This document shows positions 44,521 to 56,600 of a DNA stretch of 64,000 nucleotides, piece by piece (within the stretch, counting starts at the first letter, position 1; each line of letters opens with the position of its first letter). The position numbers and the translations under genes were made by a program. The stretch lies in NCBI GenBank assembly GCA_036872755.1, contig JAVHNS010000004.1, positions 124,001 through 188,000 on the forward strand. Direction: 5' to 3'. The notes under the pieces are model-generated. The model was not told the origin of the DNA. It saw nothing but the letters and a program-made list of their open reading frames with translations, and made no database searches. This DNA comes from Orbilia blumenaviensis (taxonomy: Eukaryota > Ascomycota > Orbiliomycetes > Orbiliales > Orbiliaceae).

Positions 44521-46006
44521 TTATATATCATCCATAACATCGTCCATCAACCCATCGCCATCTCCAGGGGGCACCATCTCCTCTCTTCCGCTCTTTCTCC
44601 CCTCTTCAAGTTCTGTCACAATCTGGGGCGCCACCGCTGGATGGCCCTTCTTCCTGACTAATTCAAACAAAGCTTTCCGTTGATCCTCAGTGATATCGTT
44701 TTTGTATCTTGTGGCAAAGCTTAGGAGACTCTGGTGCCATAGCAAGGGCATCTTTTCATCGCTATTCGCGAACCGAATGAAGTGGAACACTACGGCATCG
44801 ACGGCTTTGTAAGGTAGGGCATATTTCTTCTCTAACAAAACCCTGATAAATATGCTGGTGGGGCCTGTATAGTCCATCTCACATAGCCGTTGGAGGGCGG
44901 CAGCGGAGTGTAGTACTGGAATCGACACTCGGGTGAGTACGGAGCCAACGATTTGAGCCTCACGTAGAGTGCAAGTGCCTGATGAGCATAATGGGAAGAG
45001 GAAGCCTTTGTTGAAGGCGGCCGGTTTGTAAAGGGCTTTCTTTAGGGCCTTGTAAAGGTGGACGTTCAATTTCTTGTGCTCGTAAATGTCGTCACGGACT
45101 CGGTCGAGGAGGATTAAATTAAGGAACCTATTCCAATAATGTGAGTAATAGGGCACAGCTGTACACGGATAGAGCAGCTCACCTTTGAGTTTGGGCGGCA
45201 TTCAAATTACTGGCGAACATCTTTGTTGCTTCATAGCAGGCGTGGGGTGACCATTCATCAGGCCTCGTGAGGAAAAGTATTTCCTCCCAATTCCTTAAGC
45301 TAGGAATGATTTTAAACGGCTTTGGAAGCTTTCCAGATTTGTATCGCGACAGTAGAACCCCAATCTTTGTGTATACCTCAATAACTTTGGGGGGCAGCTC
45401 CGCCCGCTCTTCATCGAGATCCATACCACCATGGCTACCTTTAGTTTGCAGCGAGCTCTCATGCTGTGCAATCTTTTCTAAGATTTTGTCTGCCAGTGAG
45501 ATCGCTGGACGTTCGCTCGTTGACGGTAGGAACTTGTTAAATAACTCTTCGTCTTCCTCGTTCACCCTCTGTGGTCTGAATATTAGTAGCTGTTCAAAAA
45601 GAGACATACTTTCAATATATCAGCAAGTGAGGCATACCACTTCATCTGCGACATCGTCGTCACCATATTCATCTTGATATTGATCATCGTCCTCCTCGTC
45701 GCTCTCATCCTCCCATTCTCCTACACCCTGGTGGGGTATTAAGAAATTATCAACAGCCGGTTTTCCATTTTTAGCTGGCTTTTCTCCCTCGAGTTCATCC
45801 TGTTGTTCCTTTGCGAGCTGTAAGATTTTCCTGGATAACATGGGGTCCACAAAGCCTTCGTCGCCATTTTTACGAGCATCTTTTGAGGCCTTTCGTTTCT
45901 GGCGGGTTGGGTTTGAGGAAACGGTTTTCGAAGCAGTTAGGTCTTCGTACAGAGGATTATGACGAGCTTGTCGATTCGACGGGGACTTTGCAGTATCTTT
46001 AGGCAT
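44521..46006 (-). CDS. ENP1: Bystin (Enp1), 40S ribosome biogenesis factor
   Basis: Exons in transcript order are 46006-45638, 45568-45183 and 45127-44521 (1362 nt, 453 aa). Enp1/bystin is part of the pre-40S particle and is needed for 18S rRNA maturation and export. The N-terminal third is basic then acidic ([12 protein letters not shown]). The bystin domain follows: [85 protein letters not shown], then [35 protein letters not shown] and [12 protein letters not shown]. The acceptor of exon 2 is chosen to give [11 protein letters not shown]; an in-frame acceptor 18 bases upstream would insert six residues. The gene is divergent from BRE2. Confidence 0.93.
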
Positions 46007-46506
46007 TGTGAAGATAGTGGAAGATGATAAGCCCGTAGTATTTCCCAGACGTTGTTTCGGGACCTGTCTTGATAAAGTTGAAGCTGTGGTATATCAAGAC
46101 GTCTGTGTGAAATTCGGGTGGTGGAGCTTTGTAGGTAGGTAGGTAGGTACTTGTATTCGAGTTTGGAGGACTGAACTTCACAGCTAAATTTTTTTTTTTT
46201 TTCGCTTGTCGTTTTTAGTGTTTGCGCCGAAAATTGCCTAATAAGGAAATACTACGTTTATGGCAATTATGGAAACAAACAGCTTTCCAGAACTAAACGG
46301 CTTCTTCTGCTCACACTCCACTCAACCAACCCCCCCACAATCATCACCATCACCATCATCGCAATCCCGCTCTATCATCGCCATCATCATCAATCGGGAC
46401 CCAGGCATCACGTCCGATCAGGACTGCCGTTCATCTTGAATGCTTCTGCAGCTGATGGGAATTGTGCATATCACCTGTTGCGCTTGTTAGCTTCGACGTC
46501 GACAAT
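46007..46506. promoter_or_regulatory. Divergent promoter ENP1 / BRE2
   Basis: These 500 bp between divergent genes contain a (GTAG)n tract at about 46132-46148, a T-run of about 14 at 46188-46201, and CATCAC-type repeats at about 46340-46390. No gene is seen. Confidence 0.5.
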
Positions 46507-48362
46507 ATGTCGGCTAACGACACCCCGATAGCTTCCATTGGAAGTGGCGGTGTCGCTGCCAATTCAGCTGCGCTCTCACCTGGCAGTGCCGCATCACATC
46601 CACCGCCGGTTATCCCTATGAAGCGATCTCTCTCCCGCGATCCAGAACCTCGAATCCTATCTCCTATCCCTGGTGCTCACCACGCGACACCCCTTGCTGG
46701 CTCACCGGAGCCCAATCTCGTGGGTACTTCGACGGGAGCGGCTACAAACCGCCCGATCAAGACCAAGGCACGTGAGAAACCGGCTCCTCGGGAAGGAGGG
46801 CGTGAGAAAAAGGAATCATGGAAGAAGAAGGAAGCACAGGCTGCTGCAAGAGGTGGCACTCCCACATCTGCTCCCGCCGGGGGGACGTCTACGAAAGGCA
46901 CATCAAGCAAAGCTGCGCCCGCCGTGGCCAAGGACACGCCTCCCGGCCTGCAAGTCTATCCACTTTCTCCACCGAAAGAAATTGATTACCTCCCTGCAAA
47001 GCCTCCGATTTTCGTCCCTGTTACGTATCCAAAGAGTTCAGACATAGTTTTCTTCGAAACAACGGAACAGTAGGTCCATGGTTTCCCCACCGCTGCATTG
47101 GCAAACCCTCCTTTTTGTGATGTTTCCTAACAGCATGCCTGGCCGATAGTCCCTCAAATCGTAAGGGGTTCCGATACCTACCCTGCAAGGCATCGCGTCT
47201 GATCCCGACACTCAAGTACCACACTACTGAAGTCCCACCCTACGCCGCACGCATATCCTACGAAGACAAGTCTACCCACATCCATCTTGACGAAACCGGT
47301 GTTGCTCTTACGACAGAAAAGGGCTTCCGCTCAGCTCGTGCCAATGTTGGGCTCCGCGAGGGAGATTGGTATTATGAGTGTAAAGTTATTCATGGCATCA
47401 ACCCGAACGATCCAACCGAGGAGAACGGCCATGTTCGTATCGGATTCGCGCGGCGAGAAACTAGCCTGGATGTTCCTGTTGGATACGATGCATACAGCTA
47501 CGGAATCAGGGACAAGGACGGTCAAATAGTTCACATGTCAAGGCCAAAGGATTTCCTGAAGGAAAGCGTGGTTAGTGGCGATGTCATCGGTCTGCACATA
47601 TCCCTCCCACCTCTATCAGTTCAGCGTGAGATCCTCGCGCCATACTCAGAAAATTCAAAGTATCCGCCAGACGTTATTCGGGATAGAGTCCCGATTAAGT
47701 ACAAGGCGCAGCTTTATTTTGAATCATTTGAGTATATGCCGTTGAAGGATATGGAGGATGCGATGAATCCTGCTGCCCCAACATCTAGCAGTGCCCCGTC
47801 CCTTGGTATGGCAAAAGGCTCGAAAGCTTGCTTCAAAAAATTGCCTGGTAGCAAGATTACAGTGTACAAGAATGGGAAGCGCATGGGTACCGCATTTGAA
47901 GACCTTTTCGCCTTTTTACCTCCAGCGAGCCAACCGCTCGCCAATAGTGGCGGCAGGATTCTGGATGATGGGTTTTGTGGGTACTATCCAACTGTCAGTG
48001 TCTTTAGAGGAGGCAGAGCACAGGTAAATTTTGGGCCTGCTTGGGAGTACCCACCAGAGGATATCAGCTTCGGAAATGAGGATATACCCATTCTTGTCAT
48101 TGATGAAGATGAAATGCGGGATGATAACGATGTTGTTATCCAGAAGACCAAAGCACGAGCTGTCTGTGAGCGTTACAACGAACAAATAGCGGAGGACTGT
48201 GCCTACGACGTTATTGACGAAGTAGACCTATGGACTGCAGAACAAAGGGCCGCTGAAGCTGGTTCCAACAGCGTAGAAAATGGTGCCGGAGTTTCTTCAA
48301 ATGGGGTGAATCCCACTCAAGAGGCAAAGGAAATACAAGAGATGCATATCGACGAGGAATAG
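46507..48362 (+). CDS. BRE2: COMPASS subunit Bre2/Ash2 with SPRY domain
   Basis: Exons are 46507-47069 and 47150-48362 (1776 nt, 591 aa; intron 80 nt). Bre2/Ash2 belongs to the Set1 COMPASS complex that methylates H3K4. The first exon is disordered, Ala/Pro/Lys-rich. After PAKPPIFVPVTYPKSSDIVF the second exon gives KGFRYLPC and the SPRY core: GFRSARANVGLREGDWYYEC, GHVRIGFARRETSLDVPVGY and DAYSYGIRDKDGQIVH. Later blocks are GDVIGLHISLPP, IKYKAQLYFESFEYMPLKDM, FKKLPGSKITVYKNGKRMG and DGFCGYYPTVSVFRGGRAQV, where the SPRY domain ends. The frame stops at TAG 48360-48362, but directly beyond the stop the same frame is open for 320 further codons (separate entry). Confidence 0.9.
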
Positions 48363-49325
48363 AGATCCCCGTCGGCCTCGGAAGTTGTAAAAACCCCACC
48401 GACAGTCTCGGCCCCACCGACATCGTTCTATCCACCTCAGGTTCAGCAACCCACGCTTCCAGTTTCACTGCCACAGGGGTACACGGGGCTAGACCAACAG
48501 CGTTACCTAGACCGCCAAATACCAAATCTGCCAACACCCATTCCTGCTTTATCACAACAAGGAGATGGTATACGAGCTCCAAGATTCAATTTGCCAACGC
48601 CACAAAACATGCCCATAGCTCTTCCAAGTGCTGAAAGCGTGCCTGGCGTGGGGCGGTTTGGAATCAACCCAGCATTGCCACCGGCCCCAAAGCTAGAACC
48701 TAAACATATACAACAATACCAAATGGAGACAAATATAGTGATGCCAGAGTACCCGGCCCAGCACCCAATTCCGAACCAGGTTCACCGGCCTACGGGTCTG
48801 GTTGCTATCCACCAAGCTGAGTACCCAGCCCAATCATCAGTTGCACAATCTACAGTCACAGGCCTAGCTCCGATTCAAACGCCCACCCACCCTACCACAT
48901 GCTCAACTCGACATCTACCACAGGACCTGCAACAGCACACGGGTCATTGCCCTCTCCCGCCACATGAGCATCTCCTGGATGCTCATCCTTTCTTCGAGCC
49001 ACTCCCGGCTCCTTATCCCCTCCAGCCGCTCCCGGCTCCTGACCCTATCCAGCCACATGCGCACCCCCCAGGCCCTTATCCTATTCAGCCGCATGAGCAC
49101 CCCCCAGGCCCTTACCCAGGTCAACCACCATTGAGACGCGAGGATCTTCACCAATTTCAACCACCACCCCCACAGCAACTGACTCAGCCCACAGCCTACT
49201 GTCCAGGCCCAGCAAGACCGGATATACAACTGACCGCATCGTACAGAAACCTATACAATGGGCTTCAAATGACGAAGTTACGTCTACCAGCACCACGTCG
49301 ACCTCCACGCCCACCTTCCCCTTAG
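48306..49325 (+). other. Possible alternative C-terminus of BRE2 (57-nt intron or stop readthrough)
   Basis: From 48363 to 49325, in exactly the same frame as BRE2 and immediately after its TAG, 320 sense codons run to another TAG. The product is Pro/Gln/His-rich with short tandem units (PHEHPPGPYP, LPAPYPLQ). The TAG itself can act as an acceptor (GAGGAATAG), and a GTGAAT donor at 48306 would remove a 57-nt, phase-0 intron holding the stop. Splicing would then give a protein of about 892 aa in place of the 591-aa form. The branch site is weak, so retention, readthrough or a recent nonsense mutation are also possible. Confidence 0.45.
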
Positions 49326-49654
49326 TTTATGGATACTACTTATCCTTCTTTATATTGTATTACTATATGACTAGTTCAAGTTTAATTTCTCCAGTGTTTA
49401 GAATTTATTCACTGTACATTAGGTGGATTCTGACAATCGCGATAATGATAACGATGAGTTAAGAACTATTGATCTTCTGTGAAACGGGCCTGAACGAGAC
49501 TTCTCTTTCCATAGCAGACCCCAAAAACAAATTATAACACCGCCTAAATGCCTTCATATATACCAGATACAATACAACAAACCTCTAACACCGATGACAA
49601 AATAAGATGATGTTTGGAAACGCCGATACATGAGTGGAGCGGATGGAAGGGAAA
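49326..49654. other. Convergent 3' spacer
   Basis: These 329 bp are AT-rich, with the 3' ends of BRE2 (+) and NSE1 (-). No gene is seen. Confidence 0.5.
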
Positions 49655-51022
49655 TCATCGCCGTTTTGAGCGAATGTTAGTTCGCTTCATTCTCCCTGAC
49701 AGCTGCTCTGCCTCATCCTCATCCTCCTCTTCGTTAGCTTCCCTTTTCACACGAGTCGCGGCGGAATGTGGGGGTTCTGCTGGTTCGTCTTCCTCGGACG
49801 GCTCAGTTTGCTGGCGTACCGCAGAGGTTCGTCTGCTGCTCGTGCCATTCAATATCCTGCTAAGTTTTCGAGGTGGTTCGTCTTCAAGCTCGTCTTCGTC
49901 TCCAAGTGACGTTCTGTTCCTTCGCCCTAGGGAATCTCGTGATTTCTTTGGTCTAGGAGTGGCTTCTTCCGCGTCGCCATCGGCTTCTTCATCGCCATCT
50001 GCGAACATGGTACTCCTGCGGGCTTTGCTCTTCTCAATGCTCTTCTTCACCGACTTGCTCAATCTCTGAGGCATGATTCCCTCAGAGTCGCGGCCCTTTG
50101 CCCTCCGAAGGCCTGAAGTACCGCTACCACCCGGGCCAGCCTTCGGCCCTACTGGTTCCCCGGTCCATTCTTTTCCGCATGTTTTACACTCTTTTGAGGG
50201 TTTCCCTTCAAACATGAGTCGTGCGCAATGGTTGTGCAACCGAAATTCGCAACGAATATCAGAGCATCGCTGCCCTATTGTGTGTATGTACTGACAGTAT
50301 CCGCAGTGCTTGATTCGTAACCTCTTCGGACCTCTCCTCACTGTTCCATCTTCTTCTTCTTCTTCCTCCTCTTCAACATTGTAGGTTTCAACTAAATAAT
50401 GCTCAAGTTCCAATAGTGCCCTAGTTGAAAGAAAGTGGTACCCCACGCCGTCACGCTCGAGCCACCCTTCGTCGACGAATCTGGTGAGACAATCTTCCGC
50501 TTCTTGTTTGGTAAGACCGACGCCAGCGCCAGCTATAGTTTGTCGTCCTTCCTCGCCGTTGGCGCCTTCGACGACAACTTCTCTGTTTTCTCGTTCGGAT
50601 GGTGGGTTTTTGTTAAGACTGATGGCTCGCATACTTTTTACTGCCATGATCTCGCCGTAGATTGTGTTACTGGTGTCAAACATCTCGTCCAGTAATCTTT
50701 TGAAGTATGAAATTTCATCCGGGGTATGGGTGGTAGCGAAACGAATGATATCATCATTGGCAGAATTGACAAGAGCGTAGCAGCGGTTTCCATCTTCTTG
50801 GTCACACATTTCACGGATATCAAGATCGAATGTGGAGATAGTGTTCTGAATCGTATGGATGGTGTCATGGAAATTCTTTTTAGTGATGGATTCGACAGAG
50901 ACATTGGAACCAGCTTCTGCAGATTTGATGGCTGCAAGCAGCTCACGGCCTTCTTGAACGTCGATGAAAGGACGGATGAGGAGGGCCTGCAGAAAGGCCC
51001 TGTGAATGTTTGAGTAGGCCAT
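49655..51022 (-). CDS. NSE1: Smc5-Smc6 complex subunit Nse1 (RING-like)
   Basis: This is a single exon of 455 aa. Nse1 is the RING subunit of the Smc5/6 DNA-repair complex and partners Nse3 (MAGE) and Nse4. The N-terminus MAYSNIHRAFLQALLIRPFI is typical; a winged-helix pair follows (LTKQEAEDCLTRFVDEGWLE and YHFLSTRALLELEHYL). The zinc module lies at about 240-285: C240-x2-C243, C253, C258, then HNHC (263-266) and C279-x2-C282, which matches the Nse1 variant RING. An acidic run (EEEEEEEED) precedes it. The C-terminal about 165 residues are a disordered Arg/Ser/Glu-rich tail, as in other filamentous fungi. The gene is divergent from GOT1. Confidence 0.92.
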   Translation of the reverse strand: MAYSNIHRAFLQALLIRPFIDVQEGRELLAAIKSAEAGSNVSVESITKKNFHDTIHTIQNTISTFDLDIREMCDQEDGNRCYALVNSANDDIIRFATTHTPDEISYFKRLLDEMFDTSNTIYGEIMAVKSMRAISLNKNPPSERENREVVVEGANGEEGRQTIAGAGVGLTKQEAEDCLTRFVDEGWLERDGVGYHFLSTRALLELEHYLVETYNVEEEEEEEEDGTVRRGPKRLRIKHCGYCQYIHTIGQRCSDIRCEFRLHNHCARLMFEGKPSKECKTCGKEWTGEPVGPKAGPGGSGTSGLRRAKGRDSEGIMPQRLSKSVKKSIEKSKARRSTMFADGDEEADGDAEEATPRPKKSRDSLGRRNRTSLGDEDELEDEPPRKLSRILNGTSSRRTSAVRQQTEPSEEDEPAEPPHSAATRVKREANEEEDEDEAEQLSGRMKRTNIRSKRR

Positions 51023-51622
51023 GTTTGCCTAGTAGGTTTGTAACAAAAGGAAGCGGGTGGGGTGATTGTGATTGATGTATAGTAGCTTAGGAGAGATGTC
51101 GATGCATTCTGATTACTATCGCCATGAGTAAAGTCCTGGTTAGGGATTTCGAGCTTGGAAGGAAGACGCGTTGTTGTGTTGGTGGGACAAAGAAACCACG
51201 CGGGTCCCCAACACAACGGGACGATCCCGGGGAGAGCTTGTTCAAGCTCCTGTCCGTGCTATCACGTGATATCCCCGACGCTCAGGGGCTGGTGGGCTGG
51301 CCAGGGTCCCTCGATGTGGAATCTGTCCCTTATTTAGCACTTTTGACCTTGACCGCTGGCCGCTCATGCGACATGCACTCACCATCCATCCTTCGCCCTT
51401 CCTTCCTTCTAACTTTAGCCACTTTTTAATAGTCACCTACGGCATCTTGCGATGATATAGACGATAAGATCGCCTTTTACTTCAGTTCTCTCTCTCCATT
51501 TAATGCGTGTATAGACCGACGGTTGCAGCATCGAGTCGCGGTAGCTCCCCAAACGAAACCCCCCCCTTAGCTTCACTAAAAACAACCATTGGATTATCTC
51601 AGTACCTCTACAACCTTTCAAG
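51023..51622. promoter_or_regulatory. Divergent promoter NSE1 / GOT1
   Basis: This 600-bp spacer has short overlapping ORFs on both strands, which I treat as noise. A C-run lies at about 51561-51567. No gene is seen. Confidence 0.5.
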
Positions 51623-52307
51623 ATGTGGTTATCCGATCAGCAGAGTACGTCTGGAGCTATGGTCGCCCTGTAATGTTCGAGCGAACGCTAATCTATAGTG
51701 GATTTCTTTTTCTAGAGGTCGGCGTCGCCTTTTGTTCCGGCGGTATGCTTCTTTCTCTCGACGATGGGGGGTCTTTTCTTTGGTAGCTTTGGTCTAATTT
51801 CATGCGAATAGGCGCATTCTTTTTCACTTTTGGAGTCATAATGTTTTTTGATAAAGCCATGTGAGTTCTCCCAGCAAGAGCGATAAAGCTTACGAGGATG
51901 AATACTGATATGAGAGTACATCTCCAGGTTGGCCATGGGAAATGTTAGATCCCTCGATACCTCGCCTTTCACTCCAGCCTATACCTGACCTCGTAGATGC
52001 TAACTGCTATGTTCAAATACGGCAGATATTATTCTTGATCGGTTTAACATTGACAATGGGCCTCAATCGCACATTCCTCTTCTTCGCCCGCCGCGAAAAG
52101 TGGAAAGGAACGGCAACCTTCGCCCTCGGTATTCTCGTCATTTTCCTTAAATACCCGCTCATCGGCTTCGTGATCGAGTGTTACGGCATATTAAACCTCT
52201 TTGGCGACTTTTTCGGTGTCATCATCGGGTTTCTGGGGAGCATCCCGTTCATCGGCCCTTATATCACCAGGTTCGCTGGAAGCTCGGGGAGGACCTTGCC
52301 TGTCTAA
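51623..52307 (+). CDS. GOT1: Golgi transport protein Got1
   Basis: Exons are 51623-51644, 51716-51742, 51812-51860, 51928-51943 and 52026-52307 (396 nt, 131 aa). Got1 is a small four-helix membrane protein of COPII/Golgi transport. The spliced start MWLSDQQKVGVAFCSGG is followed by AFFFTFGVIMFFDKAMLAMG, then NILFLIGLTLTMGLNRTFLF, RREKWKGTATFALGILVIFL and YPLIGFVIECYGILNLFGDF, which give the membrane segments. Four exons are 49 nt or shorter, one of 16 nt; all junctions restore the conserved Got1 order. Length (131) is close to the usual 138. It is convergent with profilin. Confidence 0.9.
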
Positions 52308-52831
52308 AGCCTATCATGTTTATAGGGCTAGGGAGGTGTTGGCCCCTGTACTCAGGGCACTCACGTGTAACGAGTTGTACGATAATGAATTTGAGGTTGA
52401 GGGATTCAAGGTTGTGGATGATCAAAAGTTGGCTGTAAGAGGTACAGGTGCAGCCTTCCGGTGAATTCTTTGCGTCCACCGCCGTTTTATCATTTACAAG
52501 TTTTCTAAGGCGTCATTTGATGGAAAGGTAGTGGTACTTTGTCAAAAGAAAGGAGGACAAAAGCCATGGTAAAACCTCGGTAACGATTGGAGTCTCAATG
52601 TAACAACGCCAAAAGGGCTACAGTGTTGTAGAGGTCTGAAAGAACAGGAAAGGAAAGACAATCATCACATGTTCATCCAACTAGGCAAGAGTATGCCTGC
52701 AACCAGATTTAATACTTCCTATGCGCTTGAGAGCAATAAACTCAAACCTCAGGGCCGGAATATATATATCCATTTGGTTGTTCTATCAACAAAACTGGTT
52801 AAGGAGCTGATTCTCTGATGTTTTCGGGTAT
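52308..52831. other. Convergent 3' spacer GOT1 / profilin
   Basis: These 524 bp hold the two 3' ends. ORFs at 52178-52464 overlap the GOT1 end in other frames. No gene is seen. Confidence 0.5.
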
Positions 52832-53614
52832 TTAGTACCCAACACCCTTGAGGTAATCCCCGAGTGCCTTTGTTGTATCAACTGCTTTGAACCGGTCAAC
52901 GGTATCCGGGTGGTGGGCGATAATGAGGGCCTGGGCGGTTTTCACGATGACGAGGCCCGCCTTTCCTTGCTATGAGTGACGGTGCACCTTTAGTAACGGG
53001 AACCTTAATGGATAGACGTAGGAATATAATCTTCTTGTACATACCCGTGCATATACGTGATCATCGTCGTGAAGGACATTAATATGTTTCACGCCTCCGA
53101 TGTGAATTCCGGTTTGGAAGAATGGAGATTCATTGCCAGATTTCGGCAAGGCCGCAACGATTGTCTTTACTTCCTCCGGCTTAACCTGTCCCGGCGAGAA
53201 AGCTTAGTGGTCTGTGGTGAAAATCAAAACAAGACTAGGCCAGGAAGATTAAGGCGGTGTGTACCTCGAAGCCGGGAGTGACAGCCCAGACTGAATCACC
53301 GGCAGCGCTAAGGATGACGGCCTTATCGATGTTACCAGTACCAACCAAGCTGATGAAATTTAAACCCGGAGGTAGTGATTAGCATGTATCCTTCTACAGT
53401 CGAACCCATGATTTGGTGACTATTGTTGGGGTAATATGGGTAAGTTTCGAAGCTCGGTGTGTTATATCGGAATTACCTGGTATCGATGTATGCTATGTGT
53501 TTTTGCAAGAAGATACAGTCAGCCAGATCCCGACTTGGAGTGGAGTCTTATGACAGAGGAGGCATCAAATCAGTATATAGTTTCGAGGAGAGTGGATGTA
53601 CCTTGCCACGACAT
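52832..53614 (-). CDS. PFY1: Profilin
   Basis: Exons in transcript order are 53614-53602, 53492-53477, 53349-53265, 53185-53045 and 52969-52832 (393 nt, 130 aa). Profilin binds actin monomers, poly-proline and phosphoinositides. The spliced chain is MSWQ-AYIDTS-LVGTGNIDKAVILSAAGDSV, then WAVTPGFE-VKPEEVKTIVAALP, GIHIGGVKHINVLHDDDHVY and ends GDYLKGVGY. The first two exons (13 and 16 nt) are short but give the universal MSWQAY start. The HHPDTVDRF region before the end is family-like. Length is normal for fungal profilin. Confidence 0.93.
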
Positions 53615-56600
53615 GGTGAATGATATATTATTGATAAGAAAACTATTGAACAAGCTGAAGCTGAAGGATGAAGGCCGAAGGAGGTGCTCTGGTAAAGATG
53701 GGAGAGGAAGGACAAGTAGCTATCTTTGTTTTTGTTTAGGGGGAGAGCAAGAAGAAAGGAAAGGAGGGAGAGAGGAAGTTGACAACGGATGTTTCAAACA
53801 ACTGGCAGACAGGGGACTCGAAGCGTCTCGAAGGAAGGAAGGAAGGCCTTGGAGGAGGAGGGGTTGGTTGAGTGGGGTTTTGTTTTGGTGGCGGGGCACG
53901 CCACAACACACCATCACAGCCTGGCCTTTGCAATCCGCTCAAGCTGGATGCTGCACCCGACGCTTTTGCTCGACGCCCTCCTCGACCGGCCCTTTTGCAG
54001 TCGGCGGTTTTGCGCGGTCGCCGACAAGGCATTGCTATCCGAGATCGTACAGGATCCCGCATGGGATCTGTCCTAGCTAGGGTCCGAGTGCTTGCGTGTG
54101 TGCCTGGCCTGTGTATTTGTTGTACCCACGGCTAGCCGTTTTTGATATCAATCCTTCCGTATCGTATATGTTGCATTGGGTATATTTTAAACGTACCTAG
54201 GTATTTCCGAGATAGCACTCAGTGCTAACTCATTGAGCCGATAAGGGCCAACCAGCTTAGGTCCCTTCTGGACTGAAACACGATGCTCTTCAAGCCTCGT
54301 TACCAAAAACTTGGGCCGCTGTCGACTCGGAAATCGTTGTTGTGGAAGCACCATCGACGGCTGATTGAATTTATCGGTTCGACCTGATGTAGGTTCTGGA
54401 AACAGGGTGCCCGATCTAACCGTTCCTGGTAGGTGCTTGTATATCTCTAATATCATCTCCGAAAAACCTCAAAGCGGTGATCTAGGGGCGAGTTATCACT
54501 CTCTTTATGTCGCCGTAGGCGGTACGTGGTATCCCAGAACCGGATGAATGCCGATTGCAAGCTAACATATCCCAGCGGTATTCTGTTCTGTAATTTTTAA
54601 GACTATATGCAAGAATTAACTTTAGACTCACAGTAAAAAATATATTTTGGGCATGTTCCGGAGAGAGTCTTTCAAGACGAATTTACCTGGTCGAGACAGC
54701 AGGGGAGTTGAGTGCTGACTATAGGGTTTGATTGAAGCTCGTCCGTTTCTAGGGGATTGAATTTTAGAGAGGGAGAGAGCATGGGAGAGTGTTTTATACT
54801 GAAAAATTGGGCATTGGTCCATGATAATAACTAACCGCACGTTCGAAGGGGAAGCTGATTGGCTACCACTCTCTGCGAAGTGGTGGTCAAACGGCGTTAA
54901 CAATCGATCGTATACAACTGATTATTGACATTGGGAGGTCACTGGAAAGGGGTATCGAAGTAGATAGATCATCAGAGGCGGTGTAATATCACTATTTGAG
55001 TCATTTTAGGACTAGGTGATACGAGGGAGGCATTGAAGTTGAAGATGATGGACGCATATGTTAACGTTCTGCGATAGTTCGACTACCACGCTTGTGCCAG
55101 TCGACTAAGCATTCGAGAACGAGTACAACTATGTAACACATATATAAACTAAAGACATGTTTTTCACCTTCGTTCTTAGTTTTGGTTCGTAAAGCTGATG
55201 CTGTTGAAGAACTTTGGGGTAGTGCAACTTACTAACGAGTCAAATCTACGGGAGGGGATGGTCAAGTTGTAATTGGCAGGTCAGTTTGTTGCATTTGATG
55301 TCCCCTTTGCGTTGGACACCCAGCTCCCGACCCCCTGTAGCGACAGCCTACAAAAAAACTAAACCTAGCTTATGCGGCCAGATCTGGAGTCGAGTACGTA
55401 CTTACAATCGTAGATGCTCTGGGTCTTCCCACATACTACCTGCTTACTTATTTACATACCTCAAAGCCCATTCGGAGAGCTCGGAATCAAATTATTGCCA
55501 AGTTGCTTTGGCCCACACTAAATCATCTAGATCAGCTGCCTCGTTACCCGTGGAAAATGACATTCCCGCAGAACGTCTCGGTTCCACCCAGAAGTCTGGC
55601 AGGCACTCGTCCACGTTCATACAGCCTTCCCAGGAATGAGGCTCCCTTTAATATAAAAAACTTTTAGGAATGACGATTACGATGATGTGGAATTCTACGA
55701 GAGGTCGAGATCGAGGTCGAGGTCGAAATTATGGATGGCTTGATGTAATCTGGCGCCGGCGCACGCGAGCCAACCATTCAATATGGAACTGGATCTAATT
55801 CTCACCAATCGCCGGTCAACCATAGCCGACAGATGCCCCGACTGCAGGTATGACAGGGCTGAATTGCGCAACGCCATGCATGTTGCAAACTGTGGGCTAA
55901 TTTGCACCTGTCCAATCCAGTTTCCTTGTCGCCTTGCTCCTATCGCACAAATCGAACCGTCCGCCTTGTGTGTGTGTATGAGTGCAACTGGATTTGAGGG
56001 TAACGGAAATTATGCCTTTTTTGACACGGAACAGAGCTCTGTTGACTTTTGTGTATCTGTTTGATACACTCAAAGAACGAAACACTCGCATTCGAGAATA
56101 GCTTATTGAAAGGCAGAGGTTATTGAGACGGGTCGGTGTTTATGCACGCAGACCAAGGTAGCTTCCACAGAGGAGCAACATAGCCGAAGGAAAATGGCTA
56201 GGTGTGAAGATACTTGCCACAAACTTGTACGCCGTAACCCCAGGTCTATATCTGAAACCCCACCCAGAGGGGACCCTTTCGTTCACAAGACACGAGCTGT
56301 TTCCACACGGGATCAACCCCAACATGCGACAAAATGCATTTAGCAGCGTAACACGGACCCGCTGTCGAAAAGGTGTGCACCGTGCCGCGAGTCACAAGTA
56401 CATGATCGAGCGTTTTTTTATTTTTATTTTGGAGCCCCTAGGGCCCTCCGCTTGGATCAAATCATGCACCCAAGGAACCAAATAAAAAAAAAAAAATAAA
56501 AAATAAAAAGAGGATGTCAACTTAACGAAACCAATTGGTGCTTGACTTTAAGGCAAAATTTGCGCCGTTGGAAAGCACCTAAAATTGCAGACTTGCAGGC

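Noticed and set aside
46673..47047. Second open frame inside BRE2 exon 1
   Set aside because: It is a shadow of a compositionally biased Ala/Pro/Lys-rich exon and does not connect to the SPRY exon.
53436..54080. Plus-strand ORF of 214 codons
   Set aside because: It runs antisense across profilin exons 1-2 and has no recognisable domain; profilin on the other strand is certain.
54370..54395. GGTTCGACC resembling a tRNA B-box
   Set aside because: The upstream sequence does not form a cloverleaf and lacks an A-box.
54863..54890. Inverted repeat ACCACT...AGTGGT
   Set aside because: A six-base stem with an eight-base loop is too short to claim function in fungal DNA.
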